Assembly: GCF_042682685.1 (NCBI RefSeq)
Contig: NZ_JBHUHX010000016.1
Span: 62,001-126,000, forward strand
Direction of reading: 5' to 3'
Length of the DNA: 64,000 nucleotides
Source: Imhoffiella fuscus
GTDB taxonomy: Bacteria > Pseudomonadota > Gammaproteobacteria > Chromatiales > Chromatiaceae
Below the pieces are notes generated by a model. That model was not told the origin of the DNA. It saw only the letters and a program-made list of their open reading frames with translations, and did no database searches. This document shows, piece after piece, positions 34,590 through 48,777 of the stretch. How positions within the stretch are numbered: position 1 is the stretch's first letter; each line of letters starts with the position of its first letter. The translations under genes were made by a program, and so were the position numbers.

Positions 34590-35297
34590 TCAGTCTTCCG
34601 CCGGAGCCAGCAGTGCCTCATTCAGGGTGTCGAGCTGCTGGTAGGCGCGCTTGATCCAGACCTTGACCCGTTGGCGGTCCATGAGTCCGAGCCCCGATTC
34701 CTTGTTGTGGATCGCGGCCCAGAGGCTGATGCCGCCGTGATCGATCTTGCGCATGGAGCCGGCGTGCAGTTCGGGCAGGTCGATCTGGTACGCGCCCATC
34801 TCCTCGGCCTTGGCGCGAGCCTCGGATGCCTCGTAGGCGGAGAAGTTCTTGCCGCGCCCCTGATTGCGGACGACGACGTAGGCGGCACCGTTGCCGTAAC
34901 GGTCGAGCAGGTTGTCGAGCAGGGCGATGCCGTCGGCGCCATCGTCGATCACATGCCAGAAGACGATCGGAATGTCTTCCTCGCTTGCCAGTTCAAGGAG
35001 ATCGGCCTGGTCGATCCAGCGATGCAGCGGCGCCGAGGTCTGCGCGGCCAGATCCACCAGGACATTGCGCTCGGTTTCGAGCGCGGACTCCATCAGTCGG
35101 TCGGCACTCTCGGCGTCTTCGAGCAGGATCGGATTGCTGTAATCGGCATAGAAGCGAAGCAGGGCACCGTGGGAGCGGTCGGTGTCGAAGGCCGCGAAGG
35201 GCAGGTCCCTGTCGATGTGATACTGCGCCAGGACGCGCGCGAGCACCGATTTGCCGACGCCGCCTTTCTCTCCGCCGATGAAATGGATCTTGCTCAT
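34590..35297 (-). CDS. Orphan ParA/MinD-like P-loop ATPase (TraL-like)
   Basis: A 235-residue protein with a deviant Walker A motif, GGEKGGVGKS (8-17, signature Lys in KGG), a Walker A' acidic FDTDRSHG near 38-45, and NVLVDLAAQTS as Walker B near 79-89. This places it in the SIMIBI ParA/MinD class, and the overall look is of the plasmid-mobilisation TraL-type ATPases. No parB, relaxase or other plasmid gene is nearby, so its partner is unknown. ATG 35297 fits the start of homology; an in-frame extension to 35438 runs through low-complexity sequence and a repeat. Confidence 0.75.
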   Translation of the reverse strand: MSKIHFIGGEKGGVGKSVLARVLAQYHIDRDLPFAAFDTDRSHGALLRFYADYSNPILLEDAESADRLMESALETERNVLVDLAAQTSAPLHRWIDQADLLELASEEDIPIVFWHVIDDGADGIALLDNLLDRYGNGAAYVVVRNQGRGKNFSAYEASEARAKAEEMGAYQIDLPELHAGSMRKIDHGGISLWAAIHNKESGLGLMDRQRVKVWIKRAYQQLDTLNEALLAPAED

Positions 35298-35413
35298 CTT
35301 GTCGTCTCTGTCTCGGTTGGTGTGACGCGGAAGAGTTACCGCGAGGCACGAATAGTAGCGGCTTCGACTCTTGCGGTCATCGCGGCGATGTTGCGGTCGT
35401 ATTGGAAGAACTG

Positions 35414-35540
35414 AACCGCGAAGGCGCGAAGGACGCAAAGGGATTTTAGTGACCCCTTCTCTATGTCGAGGTCGGTCGGAATGGGTCGGCGGCCGAGGTG
35501 AATCCGAATGACTCTTCGCGCTCTTTGCGCCTTTGCGGTT
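35414..35540. repeat. Imperfect inverted repeat of CGCAAAGGCGC type
   Basis: The left arm 35414-35442 (AACCGCGAAGGCGCGAAGG...) and the reverse complement of 35513-35540 (AACCGCAAAGGCGCAAAGA...) agree at most positions and enclose about 70 nt. The motif class 'accgcAAAGGcgcAAAGgacgc' is a dispersed repeat in many proteobacterial genomes. It fills most of the 295-nt gap between the ATPase gene and creA; nothing else is visible there. Confidence 0.6.
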
Positions 35541-35592
35541 CTATCCGGGAAGGGGCGACAGCGCCGAGGCTGGATGCCTCGACGCGGGGGGA

Positions 35593-36087
35593 TCACTTGT
35601 TGGACGTGGCTGGCGCCGCTGCATTCGGCCAGGGCTGGATGGCCACGGCGGAGACGCTGTTCTTGGGCGAGCCCTCGATGATGCGGTCGCTGTAGGTCAG
35701 ATAGACGACGGCGTTGCGCGGCGCGTCGTAGAAGCGCACGACCTGCAGGGTCTTGGTGATGAGCGAGGTGCGTTTTTTGAACACCTGCTCACCGTTGCGC
35801 TTGCCGGAACGAATGTCGTCGGTGAGTGCGACCGGACCGATCTGGACGCATTCGAGCGAGGCGTCCGAGGTGTCCTCGGCCACGCCGACGGCGCCCGAGA
35901 CGCCGCCGGTCTTGGCGCGGCTCAGATAGCAGGCGATGCCGGGCAGGTCTTCGTCCTGGAACACCTCGACCACGATCTTGTCGTTGGGCCCCATCAATTT
36001 GAACTTGGTCGAAACGCTGCCGATCTCTTCGGCGGCGGCGGATCCGGTCAGGCAGACCAGGGTCAGTGCGACGAGTGTCTTACGCAT
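35593..36087 (-). CDS. creA: CreA family protein (DUF1425-like secreted)
   Basis: A 164-residue protein with signal peptide (to SAAAEE, residue 19), then the CreA landmarks EIGSVSTKFKLMGPNDKIVVEVFQDED, GIACYLSRAKTGGV, a second conserved Cys in ASLECVQIGP, and VVRFYDAPRNAVVYLTYSDRIIEGSPKNSVSAV. CreA proteins are periplasmic and conserved, with no established function. The minus-strand ORF runs on upstream in frame without a stop, but the RBS (AGAGGAT) and signal peptide fix the start. It is the last gene of the 38452-35593 minus-strand run. Confidence 0.9.
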   Translation of the reverse strand: MRKTLVALTLVCLTGSAAAEEIGSVSTKFKLMGPNDKIVVEVFQDEDLPGIACYLSRAKTGGVSGAVGVAEDTSDASLECVQIGPVALTDDIRSGKRNGEQVFKKRTSLITKTLQVVRFYDAPRNAVVYLTYSDRIIEGSPKNSVSAVAIQPWPNAAAPATSNK

Positions 36088-36131
36088 ATCCTCTAGGTTC
36101 TCGTTTCGGGTTGACTCGGGTGTCTTTGGAT

Positions 36132-37325
36132 TCAGGCGCCAAAGAGACGGTCCGATTCGCTGCGGCTGCGGGTCAGGGCGTCCTCCATGGAGACGCCCAG
36201 GAACCAGTTGCCGGTCACGGCGAGCCGGGATCCGGCGAGCGCCGCGTCGAGCCGCTTCACCAGATCGAAATGGCCGCTGCGCAGCGCGGGCAGCCGGTTG
36301 TGGACGCGCGCCTGGGCGGCGATGCGCTCCGGGGCGACGCCGAGCGCGGTGCAGGCGCGCGTCACCTGGGTCTCGGGATCGAGCACGCCGGGTTTGAAGT
36401 GAAAGGCGAAGCCGCGATGGGCGTCCGGCTTGAAGTCGCGCGAGACCGCCGAGTAGAAGGCGTCCTCGATTGCGATCAGGCCGGCGATGGGCTTGAGTGG
36501 CACGTCCTCGTTGCGGAAGGCCAGGATCAGGGTCTCGATCTCGGACATGCCGATGCCCGAGATGGTGTCGCGCGCCGCCTCGAAGCCGGTCGGCATGAGC
36601 GCGGTGGCGACGTCGGGCGGTACGGCCAGAGTCAGGTGGCGTCCGCGCACCTGGCTGCCGTCCTCGCCGTGGACGATGAAGCCCTCGGCATCCGAGTCGA
36701 TGCGGGCGATGCGCTGGCCGGTGCGGACCTCGATGGCATCCTGGGCGGCGATGGTTTCGGGGAGGGTGGAGATGCCCTTGGCGAAGGTGAACGCCTTGAT
36801 GACCTCTTTGCGGCGCGGCTTGCGGCGGAACAGCGCCTCGGCCGGATAGTCGTCGGCGGGCTGGCAGATGACGGCCTGGAAGGCGTAGCGCAGCAGGTCG
36901 CGATAGTTGCGACGGCCGAGCACCTGGCCGTAGTAGTCGGCGACGCTGCGTCCGTCCTTGGGGGCGGTGAAGAGACGCGGGATGGAGCGTGCGGCCTCGA
37001 AGAGATGCAGCGCGGACAGGATAGAGCGACGTTTGCCGTCCTTCCAGAGCTTGTAGCCGACCTTGAGCTTTTCCTCGACCTTTGGCGTCAGGCCCAGGTC
37101 GTCGAGGATGGAGAGCATGTTGCCGTAGCTGTTGAAGCAGGTATGCCCGCCGCCCTCGGTCCAGAAGCCGCCGAGGTCGTCGAAGCGCTGGCTGTTGATG
37201 CAACCGCCGACGCGGTCGCTGGACTCCAGTACCAGGGTGGAGAGCCCGCGCTTGGCGGAAAAATGGGCGGCGCCGAGCCCGCTGATGCCGGCGCCGATGA
37301 CGATGTGATCGAAGTCTGTGGTCAT
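36132..37325 (-). CDS. FAD-dependent amine-oxidase-fold oxidoreductase (protoporphyrinogen-oxidase-like)
   Basis: A 397-residue flavoprotein with the N-terminal dinucleotide motif HIVIGAGISGLGAAHFSAKRG, acidic LVLESSDRVGG (FAD ribose binding), EGGGHTCF, a mid-domain like HemY/amine oxidases, and the C-terminal FAD motif LAVTGNWFLGVSMEDAL. The substrate is not clear from sequence. A protoporphyrinogen oxidase, a desaturase or a UDP-sugar mutase-like role are all compatible. It lies 10 nt after the downstream-neighbour hypothetical (37336-37839), so the two are co-transcribed. Confidence 0.8.
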   Translation of the reverse strand: MTTDFDHIVIGAGISGLGAAHFSAKRGLSTLVLESSDRVGGCINSQRFDDLGGFWTEGGGHTCFNSYGNMLSILDDLGLTPKVEEKLKVGYKLWKDGKRRSILSALHLFEAARSIPRLFTAPKDGRSVADYYGQVLGRRNYRDLLRYAFQAVICQPADDYPAEALFRRKPRRKEVIKAFTFAKGISTLPETIAAQDAIEVRTGQRIARIDSDAEGFIVHGEDGSQVRGRHLTLAVPPDVATALMPTGFEAARDTISGIGMSEIETLILAFRNEDVPLKPIAGLIAIEDAFYSAVSRDFKPDAHRGFAFHFKPGVLDPETQVTRACTALGVAPERIAAQARVHNRLPALRSGHFDLVKRLDAALAGSRLAVTGNWFLGVSMEDALTRSRSESDRLFGA

Positions 37326-37335
37326 GAGTACCGCT

Positions 37336-37839
37336 TTAGTCGCCGCTGTCTTTGGTGGCTGGGTCGGGTTCGATCTCGGCGAGCGAGAGATGGCTCGTGT
37401 CCGGCGTTTGGGTCGCCGGTGGAGGCGCCTCGCAGTCTTCGAGGCTCCAGTCCGAACCCTGCACCAGGCTGAGATGGCTGAGGTCGAGGTCGGGCATCTT
37501 AACCGTGGGGGGCTCTTCGAGAAAGCCGTCCTGCGGGGCCAGTGAGAGCTGGCTGCCGGTCTCGACGGACGATGAGAATGACTGGTCTTGGGCCTCGTCG
37601 TCCGCTTCGATCGGGATCAACCGCAGGATCGCCCCCAATTGGTTGAAGACCTTTTCGAATTGGTTCGCAGTTGGCGCATCGACATCGCGCTTGATGAAGA
37701 CCGGCTTGCCGCTGAAGAGACGCGCGATCCCCGCCTCGTCGAGTTTGAAGAGCGACTGCAGGCGCCGGCGTGCCAGCACCGGGTCCGCACCGGGGATCAT
37801 GCGGCCGTCGAAGGCGATGTCGAAGCGTTGTTCTGCCAT
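37336..37839 (-). CDS. Hypothetical protein with conserved 'SGKPVFIKR' N-terminal domain
   Basis: A 167-residue soluble protein. The first 75 residues (RFDIAFDGRMIPGADPVLARRRLQSLFKL, LFSGKPVFIKRDVD, FEKVFNQLGAIL) form a small alpha-beta domain seen at the start of various proteobacterial membrane and zinc-ribbon proteins. The remaining 90 residues are acidic, low complexity and Pro/Ser-rich, with a repeated SHLSL motif (at about 120 and 149). No function is known. It sits between the DUF3365 and FAD oxidoreductase genes in a tight run. Confidence 0.72.
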   Translation of the reverse strand: MAEQRFDIAFDGRMIPGADPVLARRRLQSLFKLDEAGIARLFSGKPVFIKRDVDAPTANQFEKVFNQLGAILRLIPIEADDEAQDQSFSSSVETGSQLSLAPQDGFLEEPPTVKMPDLDLSHLSLVQGSDWSLEDCEAPPPATQTPDTSHLSLAEIEPDPATKDSGD

Positions 37840-37846
37840 TGTGGAC

Positions 37847-38452
37847 TCACTCGAGATGCAGGTTGGATAGGGCTAGGTTGATGAGCGGCTTTGATAGCGT
37901 GAAGGCGCCGCGAATGTCACCCACGGCGTAGCCGCGTGCCTGATCCTCAGGATAGTGCTTGTCTAGGGCGGCCGTCACCTCGGGCGAGAGGCTGCTGCCG
38001 TGACAGGCCAGGCAGACCTCCTGGGTCGGGATCGCCTTCATGAATCGGAAGCGCTGGCCCTGTTCGGTGTCGACGACCTCTGAATAGGCCATGGTCGCGA
38101 CCGATTCGCCAGCCGTCTTGCGCTCCTCGAAGGCCGTGAGCACCGAGCGCTCCCAGTCGTCGGGTGTATTTTGGGTGTTGCGCACCTTGAGGCTGGTACG
38201 GCCGACTTCCCAGCCGCTGCTGCGGGCGAGGCTGGAGGCGATGGCGGGTGCGCGCTCTTTGCAGACACTGATGGCCTTGATCGGTCCCCCTTGTTTCATG
38301 GCCGCCTGCAGTTCGCCCTGGAGCCGGGTGGCGAACTGCTTCACGATGCCCTTGGCCTCGGCGCTGTTGGGATCCATGGCCGGGTCGGCGGCAAGCAGGG
38401 TTCCGCTGGTCGTCAGCAGGGCGAGCGCGAGCGCGTGGCTGGTCATTCTCAT
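37847..38452 (-). CDS. Periplasmic DUF3365 protein with one c-type haem site
   Basis: A 201-residue protein with a signal peptide (to LLAAD, residue 21), the DUF3365/Tll0287-like fold (AISVCKERAPAIA, RTSLKVRNTQNTPDDWE, FRFMKAIPTQEVCLACHG) and a single CxxCH haem motif (Cys147, Cys150, His151). In related proteins this domain is a haem-based redox or gas sensor, sometimes fused to kinases or chemoreceptors. Here it is free-standing. It is 7 nt from the next gene and 177 nt from a chemoreceptor gene on the same strand. Confidence 0.85.
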   Translation of the reverse strand: MRMTSHALALALLTTSGTLLAADPAMDPNSAEAKGIVKQFATRLQGELQAAMKQGGPIKAISVCKERAPAIASSLARSSGWEVGRTSLKVRNTQNTPDDWERSVLTAFEERKTAGESVATMAYSEVVDTEQGQRFRFMKAIPTQEVCLACHGSSLSPEVTAALDKHYPEDQARGYAVGDIRGAFTLSKPLINLALSNLHLE

Positions 38453-38629
38453 CGGGTGTGCTCCTCGTTATCGGTGTGAGTGTGATGCGTTCCCTCGCCA
38501 CAACGGATCGGGTCACGCGCCTTCAGTGTGACGGCTGAACGGTTCTCTGCCTTTGATGGATCGCATCCGGGAAGTTTCCAGGTGAGACCCGAGTGGCTCG
38601 GCGTCTCCGGAATGCGGTCGCATATCCTG

Positions 38630-40159
38630 TCAATGGCGGTAGGTCGTCGCCAGTCGATCGAGCGTCTTGGACACCTTCTGCAGCGTCGAGGCCGAGGAGA
38701 GGTTGGTTTTCGACTTTTCGATCACGTTGGCGTTGTGGAGGGCGATGTTGCGGATGCTGCTGTCGAGGCTCTCGACCGCCTGGTTTTGTCGATCCACTGC
38801 CTGGGCGACCTGGTCGTTCATGATGCTGATCTGGGAGACGGACTCCAGGATCTCGTTCAGCGCGAGACCTGCCTGGAGAATCTCCGTTGAGGTCGCCGTG
38901 CTTTTCTGGTGTCCGTAGTCCGTCTTGGCGAAGGAGCGCTCGATGCCTGCCTGGATCTTTTGGATCATGTCCTGGACCTCCTTGGTGGAGTCCTGGGTGC
39001 GCTGCGCCAGGACCCTGACCTCCTCTGCGACCACGGTGAACCCCCGCCCGTGCTCGCCAGCACGCGCCGACTCGATTGCGGCATTGAGCGCGAGCAGATT
39101 GATCTGCTCGGAGATGCCTCTGATCACGTCTACGACCAGGCCGATGCTCTCGGCGTTGCTTTTCAGTAGTCGGATCGCGCCGGATGCCTCCACCATGATC
39201 TGCTGTAGCTCGGCGGTGGAGCGCACGGCGCGGTTGAATCTGTCCTGTCCTTCGAAGGCGCGGAGGTTGGCGGCATCGGCGGCATCCGCCGCCGATCGGG
39301 TGTTGGCGGCGACCTCCTCGATGCGCTTGAACATGTCGCCGATAGCGCTCGCGGCCTGCTTGGTTTGGGCGTGCTGCGCCGAGATGTCCTCCTCTGCCGT
39401 TCGGGCGATGTGCCCGAGTTGCTGGGATACTGCGCGGATCTCGTCGGCGGCATTCGAGACGCTTCGAGTGAGGATGGCGAATTTGCGCAGGGTGTCGTTG
39501 AAGGCGCTGAGCACGGGTGATTTGTCGTCGTTGGCGATCTGAAGGGTCAGATCCTTTTTGTCGTCCAGGGCCGAGATCGCGCCCACCAGTCGGTCGGCGA
39601 CCTGTTCGTCTCGGCGCATCAGGAGCGCGTAGGCGATCAGCACCAGGCTCTCGGCGGCGATGAAGGTGAGATGCAGTGCGGTGAGGCCCCAGGAGCATCC
39701 GTCACTGAAGATCATGATCGGCATGCCGCTGATCGTCGCTCCGCTCAGCTGCAAGGCGGTGAACCCGAGATGGTGTACGGTGATGAGGCTGCCTGCGACC
39801 AGGATGTACACCCAGTTGCGATAGATGAGGAGAACCGCCAGGGCACAGAAGATGTGGAAGTGCATCTCGATCCGTCCCAGCTCGGACTGGATCATGATGG
39901 CCGAGAAGGCCATGAGCATGATGGCCGAGATCAGCCCGAACGATGGCGTGCCGCGCAGCAACAGATAGGCGGCGACGGTCAGGGTGCCGACCATGAGCGA
40001 GGCGGAGAGCGCGAAATCGTTCGTGCCATAGCCGATGGGTGCCAGAAAGATGGTGACCGGCAGATGGGCGAGCAGGATCAGCAGAAGGATTTTGTCGTAA
40101 CGCCGTGTCTTCGCATTCTTGGCGGGCGCTCGATGTCGGAGGGTCGCGGCGGTGTGCAT
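38630..40159 (-). CDS. Methyl-accepting chemotaxis protein with intramembrane sensor domain
   Basis: A 509-residue chemoreceptor. The N-terminal 185 residues hold about six transmembrane helices with almost no periplasmic loop. Histidines sit in or next to them (His100 and His102 in EMHFHIF, His129-His130, His163). A short linker then leads to a signalling domain with the hairpin tip EQINLLALNAAIESARAGEHGRGFTVVAEEVRVLAQR near 345-380. No HAMP is obvious and the C-terminus lacks a CheR-tethering pentapeptide. The ligand is unknown; the membrane histidines suggest a metal or haem cofactor. Confidence 0.88.
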   Translation of the reverse strand: MHTAATLRHRAPAKNAKTRRYDKILLLILLAHLPVTIFLAPIGYGTNDFALSASLMVGTLTVAAYLLLRGTPSFGLISAIMLMAFSAIMIQSELGRIEMHFHIFCALAVLLIYRNWVYILVAGSLITVHHLGFTALQLSGATISGMPIMIFSDGCSWGLTALHLTFIAAESLVLIAYALLMRRDEQVADRLVGAISALDDKKDLTLQIANDDKSPVLSAFNDTLRKFAILTRSVSNAADEIRAVSQQLGHIARTAEEDISAQHAQTKQAASAIGDMFKRIEEVAANTRSAADAADAANLRAFEGQDRFNRAVRSTAELQQIMVEASGAIRLLKSNAESIGLVVDVIRGISEQINLLALNAAIESARAGEHGRGFTVVAEEVRVLAQRTQDSTKEVQDMIQKIQAGIERSFAKTDYGHQKSTATSTEILQAGLALNEILESVSQISIMNDQVAQAVDRQNQAVESLDSSIRNIALHNANVIEKSKTNLSSASTLQKVSKTLDRLATTYRH

Positions 40160-40427
40160 GGAGGTGTTCCTGGTCGTCTCGCACTCGATGGCATCGGTCA
40201 GTGTGTTCGGCAGGCCGTCCGCCTGCCGCCGCGATTTTCGCGTCCTTACACCAAACGCCGACTGTTCGGGCTGGATTGTGCCGTCTTGATCAACGAAGAG
40301 TCTATAAGCGGATTGTGGATCGGTGTCGCGCGGGCGGAGCCGATTCCGAGGTCCGGGGGCCGTTCCACGTCGGTCGGCCCGATCCGATCGGAGTGCGGCG
40401 CCCCCGGCGTCGGCGCTTCAGCGGCGT

Positions 40428-46052
<5,625 letters not shown>

Positions 46053-46278
46053 GGACCGTCCTGGTTGCTCCCCAGGGCACGGTAGCCTTGTAGATGGGGG
46101 ACATGCAGCGAGATTTCCTATCCTGACTCTCAAGACCCTTGCCGCATGGGCCGCAAGGGTTGTCCTCGGTATTTTTACTCGGCCAGCGAGGCGGTGTCAT
46201 CTGGCTTCGGACGCCCGGTTGCCGGTCCAGCTCCGGGTGTGTGAATCGGGGCGTCCGAAGTTCCTGCAGGGGGCGGTT

Positions 46279-46803
46279 CTAGCCGCAATCGGGGCGGCTG
46301 CCTCGATCGCCCCGATGGGGTGGACGGCGATTGTCACGCAGCTCCGATCGCTGTTCCTCGGTCAGGATCCCCGAGATGCGCTGACGGACCTCGGTCTTGG
46401 TCAGATCCGGGTTGTTGGACGCCTCCTCGAAGAGCGCCTTCATCTTGGCGACCTGCTCGTCGGAAAGATCCAGTCGGTCGGTCATACGTTCCAGACGACG
46501 ATCCATGCGCTCTTTGAGCCTGGAGTCGCGTTTGCTCTTCTGTTCGCTCGTGAGCACGGACTCGATCTGCTCTCGGACCTCAAGGCGTTGCTGTTCACGC
46601 TGCACGCGCGCGTTTTCCAGGATCGTGCGGATCTGGGACTGTTGATCGTTGGTCAGGTCGAACTGGTCGGCCATGCGTTCGATGCGCGAGTCGATGTCCA
46701 TGTCCGGTTTGGCATACGCAGCGCTCGCCCCGATCAGCGCGAAACCGAGCAACATGCCTCCCACAGTAGCGGCGATCTGGGTTTGGAAGCGTGGGTCTTT
46801 CAT
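46279..46803 (-). CDS. Spy/CpxP-like periplasmic LTxxQ protein
   Basis: A 174-residue protein with a signal peptide (to AAYAKP, about 31) and an all-helical mature part. It carries repeated LTxxQ-type elements: DLTNDQQSQI, LTSEQKSKR, DLSDEQVAKM and ILTEEQRSEL, i.e. two LT/LS-x-DQ...LTxEQ units in tandem. Spy and CpxP are ATP-independent periplasmic chaperones or inhibitors of the Cpx kinase. GAGAGGAAT before the ATG supports the start. A sigma-E or Cpx link cannot be shown from sequence. Confidence 0.82.
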   Translation of the reverse strand: MKDPRFQTQIAATVGGMLLGFALIGASAAYAKPDMDIDSRIERMADQFDLTNDQQSQIRTILENARVQREQQRLEVREQIESVLTSEQKSKRDSRLKERMDRRLERMTDRLDLSDEQVAKMKALFEEASNNPDLTKTEVRQRISGILTEEQRSELRDNRRPPHRGDRGSRPDCG

Positions 46804-46972
46804 ACGGTATTCCTCTCGAACCGAGTGTGTGCGGGCGATTCCGGGGTGGGCCTTGTGGCTCGTGACCGGGATCGACCCGAATGGGTGGAGCGCTCCGGCT
46901 CCGACGGTTCTCAGAATAGGGGGCGAGTGTGTATCGAGCGTGCAGTGAATGGTTAAAGAGAGTGGACGCGTG

Positions 46973-48589
46973 TCAGAAGCGGCTGCGGATGTATTTGAGC
47001 GCGCGGCTGAGCGGGAGCTCGATGTTCGATGGGCCGTTGCGGATGATGAAGAGTTCGCGCTTCTTGTCATCGCGCAGGATCGCAGGCGCGTCGGCACGCT
47101 CGCATTCCACCGCGCCGATCCGCAGTCCCTCGAAGTCGAGCAGGAAGAACCGCACCGAATGGGCGTACTCGGCGCCCAGATGCTGGTTGAGCAGATTCTT
47201 GAAGTGCAGCTGGCACTTGTCCTCGTTCTCGAACTTGTCGGCCTCCAGCCCCAGCACGGTGCCGTCGTCGGCGACGCCGATCAGGAGGATGCCGCCCTCG
47301 GTGTTGAGAAAGGCGGCGACGCCCTTGAGCCAGGCCAGCTCGATCTCCTTGCCTGGGGTCTTGTTGTGCAGGTTCATCCGCATGGTGGATTTGAATTCCA
47401 GATGCGGACCCTCGCCCGAGGCGATCAGTTCGCGGAGGTCCTGATCGGGATGCCGGCGGTTGATCGTGAGCTTGGGCAGATCGCGCAGTTGGCGGCTGTA
47501 TCGGCGCACGACCAGCATGGCCAGGCTGAGGCTGGCGGCGAGGATGCCGAGCGCGGTCAGCAGGATGATGTGCCAGCGGTTCTGCAGGATGGTGATGGTG
47601 GCCGACACGGGCACGGTGACGCCGATCCAGACGCCTTCCTGGTCGCTGGTGAGCGGACGGAAGCCGCCCCACCAGTCCTCGCCGCCGCTGTGGAAGCGGA
47701 TCAGATCCTGCGTCGGCTGGCCCGCCTCCTTCCAGGCGGACACGGCATCGAACTGGAGTGGGCCGCCGAGACGCGACAGGGCCGAGAAGAAGCCCTCGCC
47801 GTGGCGATCGCTGGAGGATGGGTGCTCGTCTTGAGGCGGTGGCACGAAGACCCCGCCGCTGCCGCTGAAGAGGAAGCCCTGTCCCTCGGGGGCGATGTCG
47901 AGACGCTCGATCGCCTGGACGATGGTCTGCAGCGTGACGTCGAAGGCCGTGACCCGCATCTGCTCGCCCTGCTTCCAGGCGATCGAGGCCGTCACGCCCG
48001 GTACCTTGAGCGAGGCGAAGACATAGGGCGGACTCCAGACGACCCGGTCCGGATGTTTCAGGGCCTGGTTGAACCAGGGGCGGGTGCGCGGATCTTCGCT
48101 GAAGCTCTCGACCTGCCGGTCCTTGCGCAGCAGGTTGGCGTTCCAGTGCGAGAGGTGCGACTGACTCCCATCGCCCTTCTCGCGGACTCGGGTCAGCCAG
48201 CCATCGCCATCGCGACGCAGAAAATATTCCTGTCCGTCCGCCGAGGCGTCGACGGTGCCGGCGATCTGCGGAATGTGAGCGAGCGTCGGAACCAGGCGTT
48301 CGGTGAGACCTTGCTCGTCGGTCGGTTCGAGGTTGGCGCCGGCCAGGCCGTCGCGCACGATGAGCAGTTGCTGCTGCACCGGCAGCAGCAGGTTGCGGAC
48401 CTCGTCGCGAACCATGGCGGTTGCGTTGTCGATTCGGGTTCCGGCCAGGTCGTGCTTGATATCGTCGATCAGCAGCACGTTGATCATGACCAGCAGACCG
48501 ACCGTGAAGGCGACCAGCAGGATGAGGTCGCGCAACAGTCGGGAGCGGATGGGTCCGGGCGAGAGTTGCAGGAGCGATTGGGGTTTCAT
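46973..48589 (-). CDS. Membrane Cache-type sensor with C-terminal AlbA_2 (Schlafen-type) domain
   Basis: A 538-residue protein. TM1 (about 21-41) and TM2 (about 360-383) enclose a 300-residue periplasmic region resembling double Cache (WNANLLRKDRQVESFSEDPRTRPWFNQAL, VWSPPYVF, GVTASIAWKQGEQ, WWGGFRPL). After RRYSRQL the cytosolic part is an AlbA_2 domain: GPHLEFKSTMRMNL, LKGVAAFLNTEGGILLIGVADDGTVLGLE, and FFIIRNGPSNIELP near the end. AlbA_2 domains occur in Schlafen-type and DNA/RNA-binding regulators. Here one replaces the usual kinase, cyclase or MCP output. The ligand and the nucleic acid target are unknown. Confidence 0.8.
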   Translation of the reverse strand: MKPQSLLQLSPGPIRSRLLRDLILLVAFTVGLLVMINVLLIDDIKHDLAGTRIDNATAMVRDEVRNLLLPVQQQLLIVRDGLAGANLEPTDEQGLTERLVPTLAHIPQIAGTVDASADGQEYFLRRDGDGWLTRVREKGDGSQSHLSHWNANLLRKDRQVESFSEDPRTRPWFNQALKHPDRVVWSPPYVFASLKVPGVTASIAWKQGEQMRVTAFDVTLQTIVQAIERLDIAPEGQGFLFSGSGGVFVPPPQDEHPSSSDRHGEGFFSALSRLGGPLQFDAVSAWKEAGQPTQDLIRFHSGGEDWWGGFRPLTSDQEGVWIGVTVPVSATITILQNRWHIILLTALGILAASLSLAMLVVRRYSRQLRDLPKLTINRRHPDQDLRELIASGEGPHLEFKSTMRMNLHNKTPGKEIELAWLKGVAAFLNTEGGILLIGVADDGTVLGLEADKFENEDKCQLHFKNLLNQHLGAEYAHSVRFFLLDFEGLRIGAVECERADAPAILRDDKKRELFIIRNGPSNIELPLSRALKYIRSRF

Positions 48590-48777
48590 GGGGGCCGATT
48601 ATAGCCGGGCCCTGCGTCTTGTCGGTTGCTTTCTCGGGGTCGCGCCTGCTGCTAGTATCCCCAGCCTCAGCGACCGTTCTTCGTCGCCCAACGCTGCCGG
48701 TGGACGGCAATCGGCCTTCACGCCATTCCGGTTTCTCAACAGGTTCTCGTTTTTTCATGATTTCAACGGAGAATTCC

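Noticed and set aside
35593..37203. A 536-codon minus-strand frame that could be a large fusion ending in CreA
   Set aside because: The upstream two thirds is an alternate-frame shadow of the FAD oxidoreductase; CreA has its own RBS and signal peptide at 36087.
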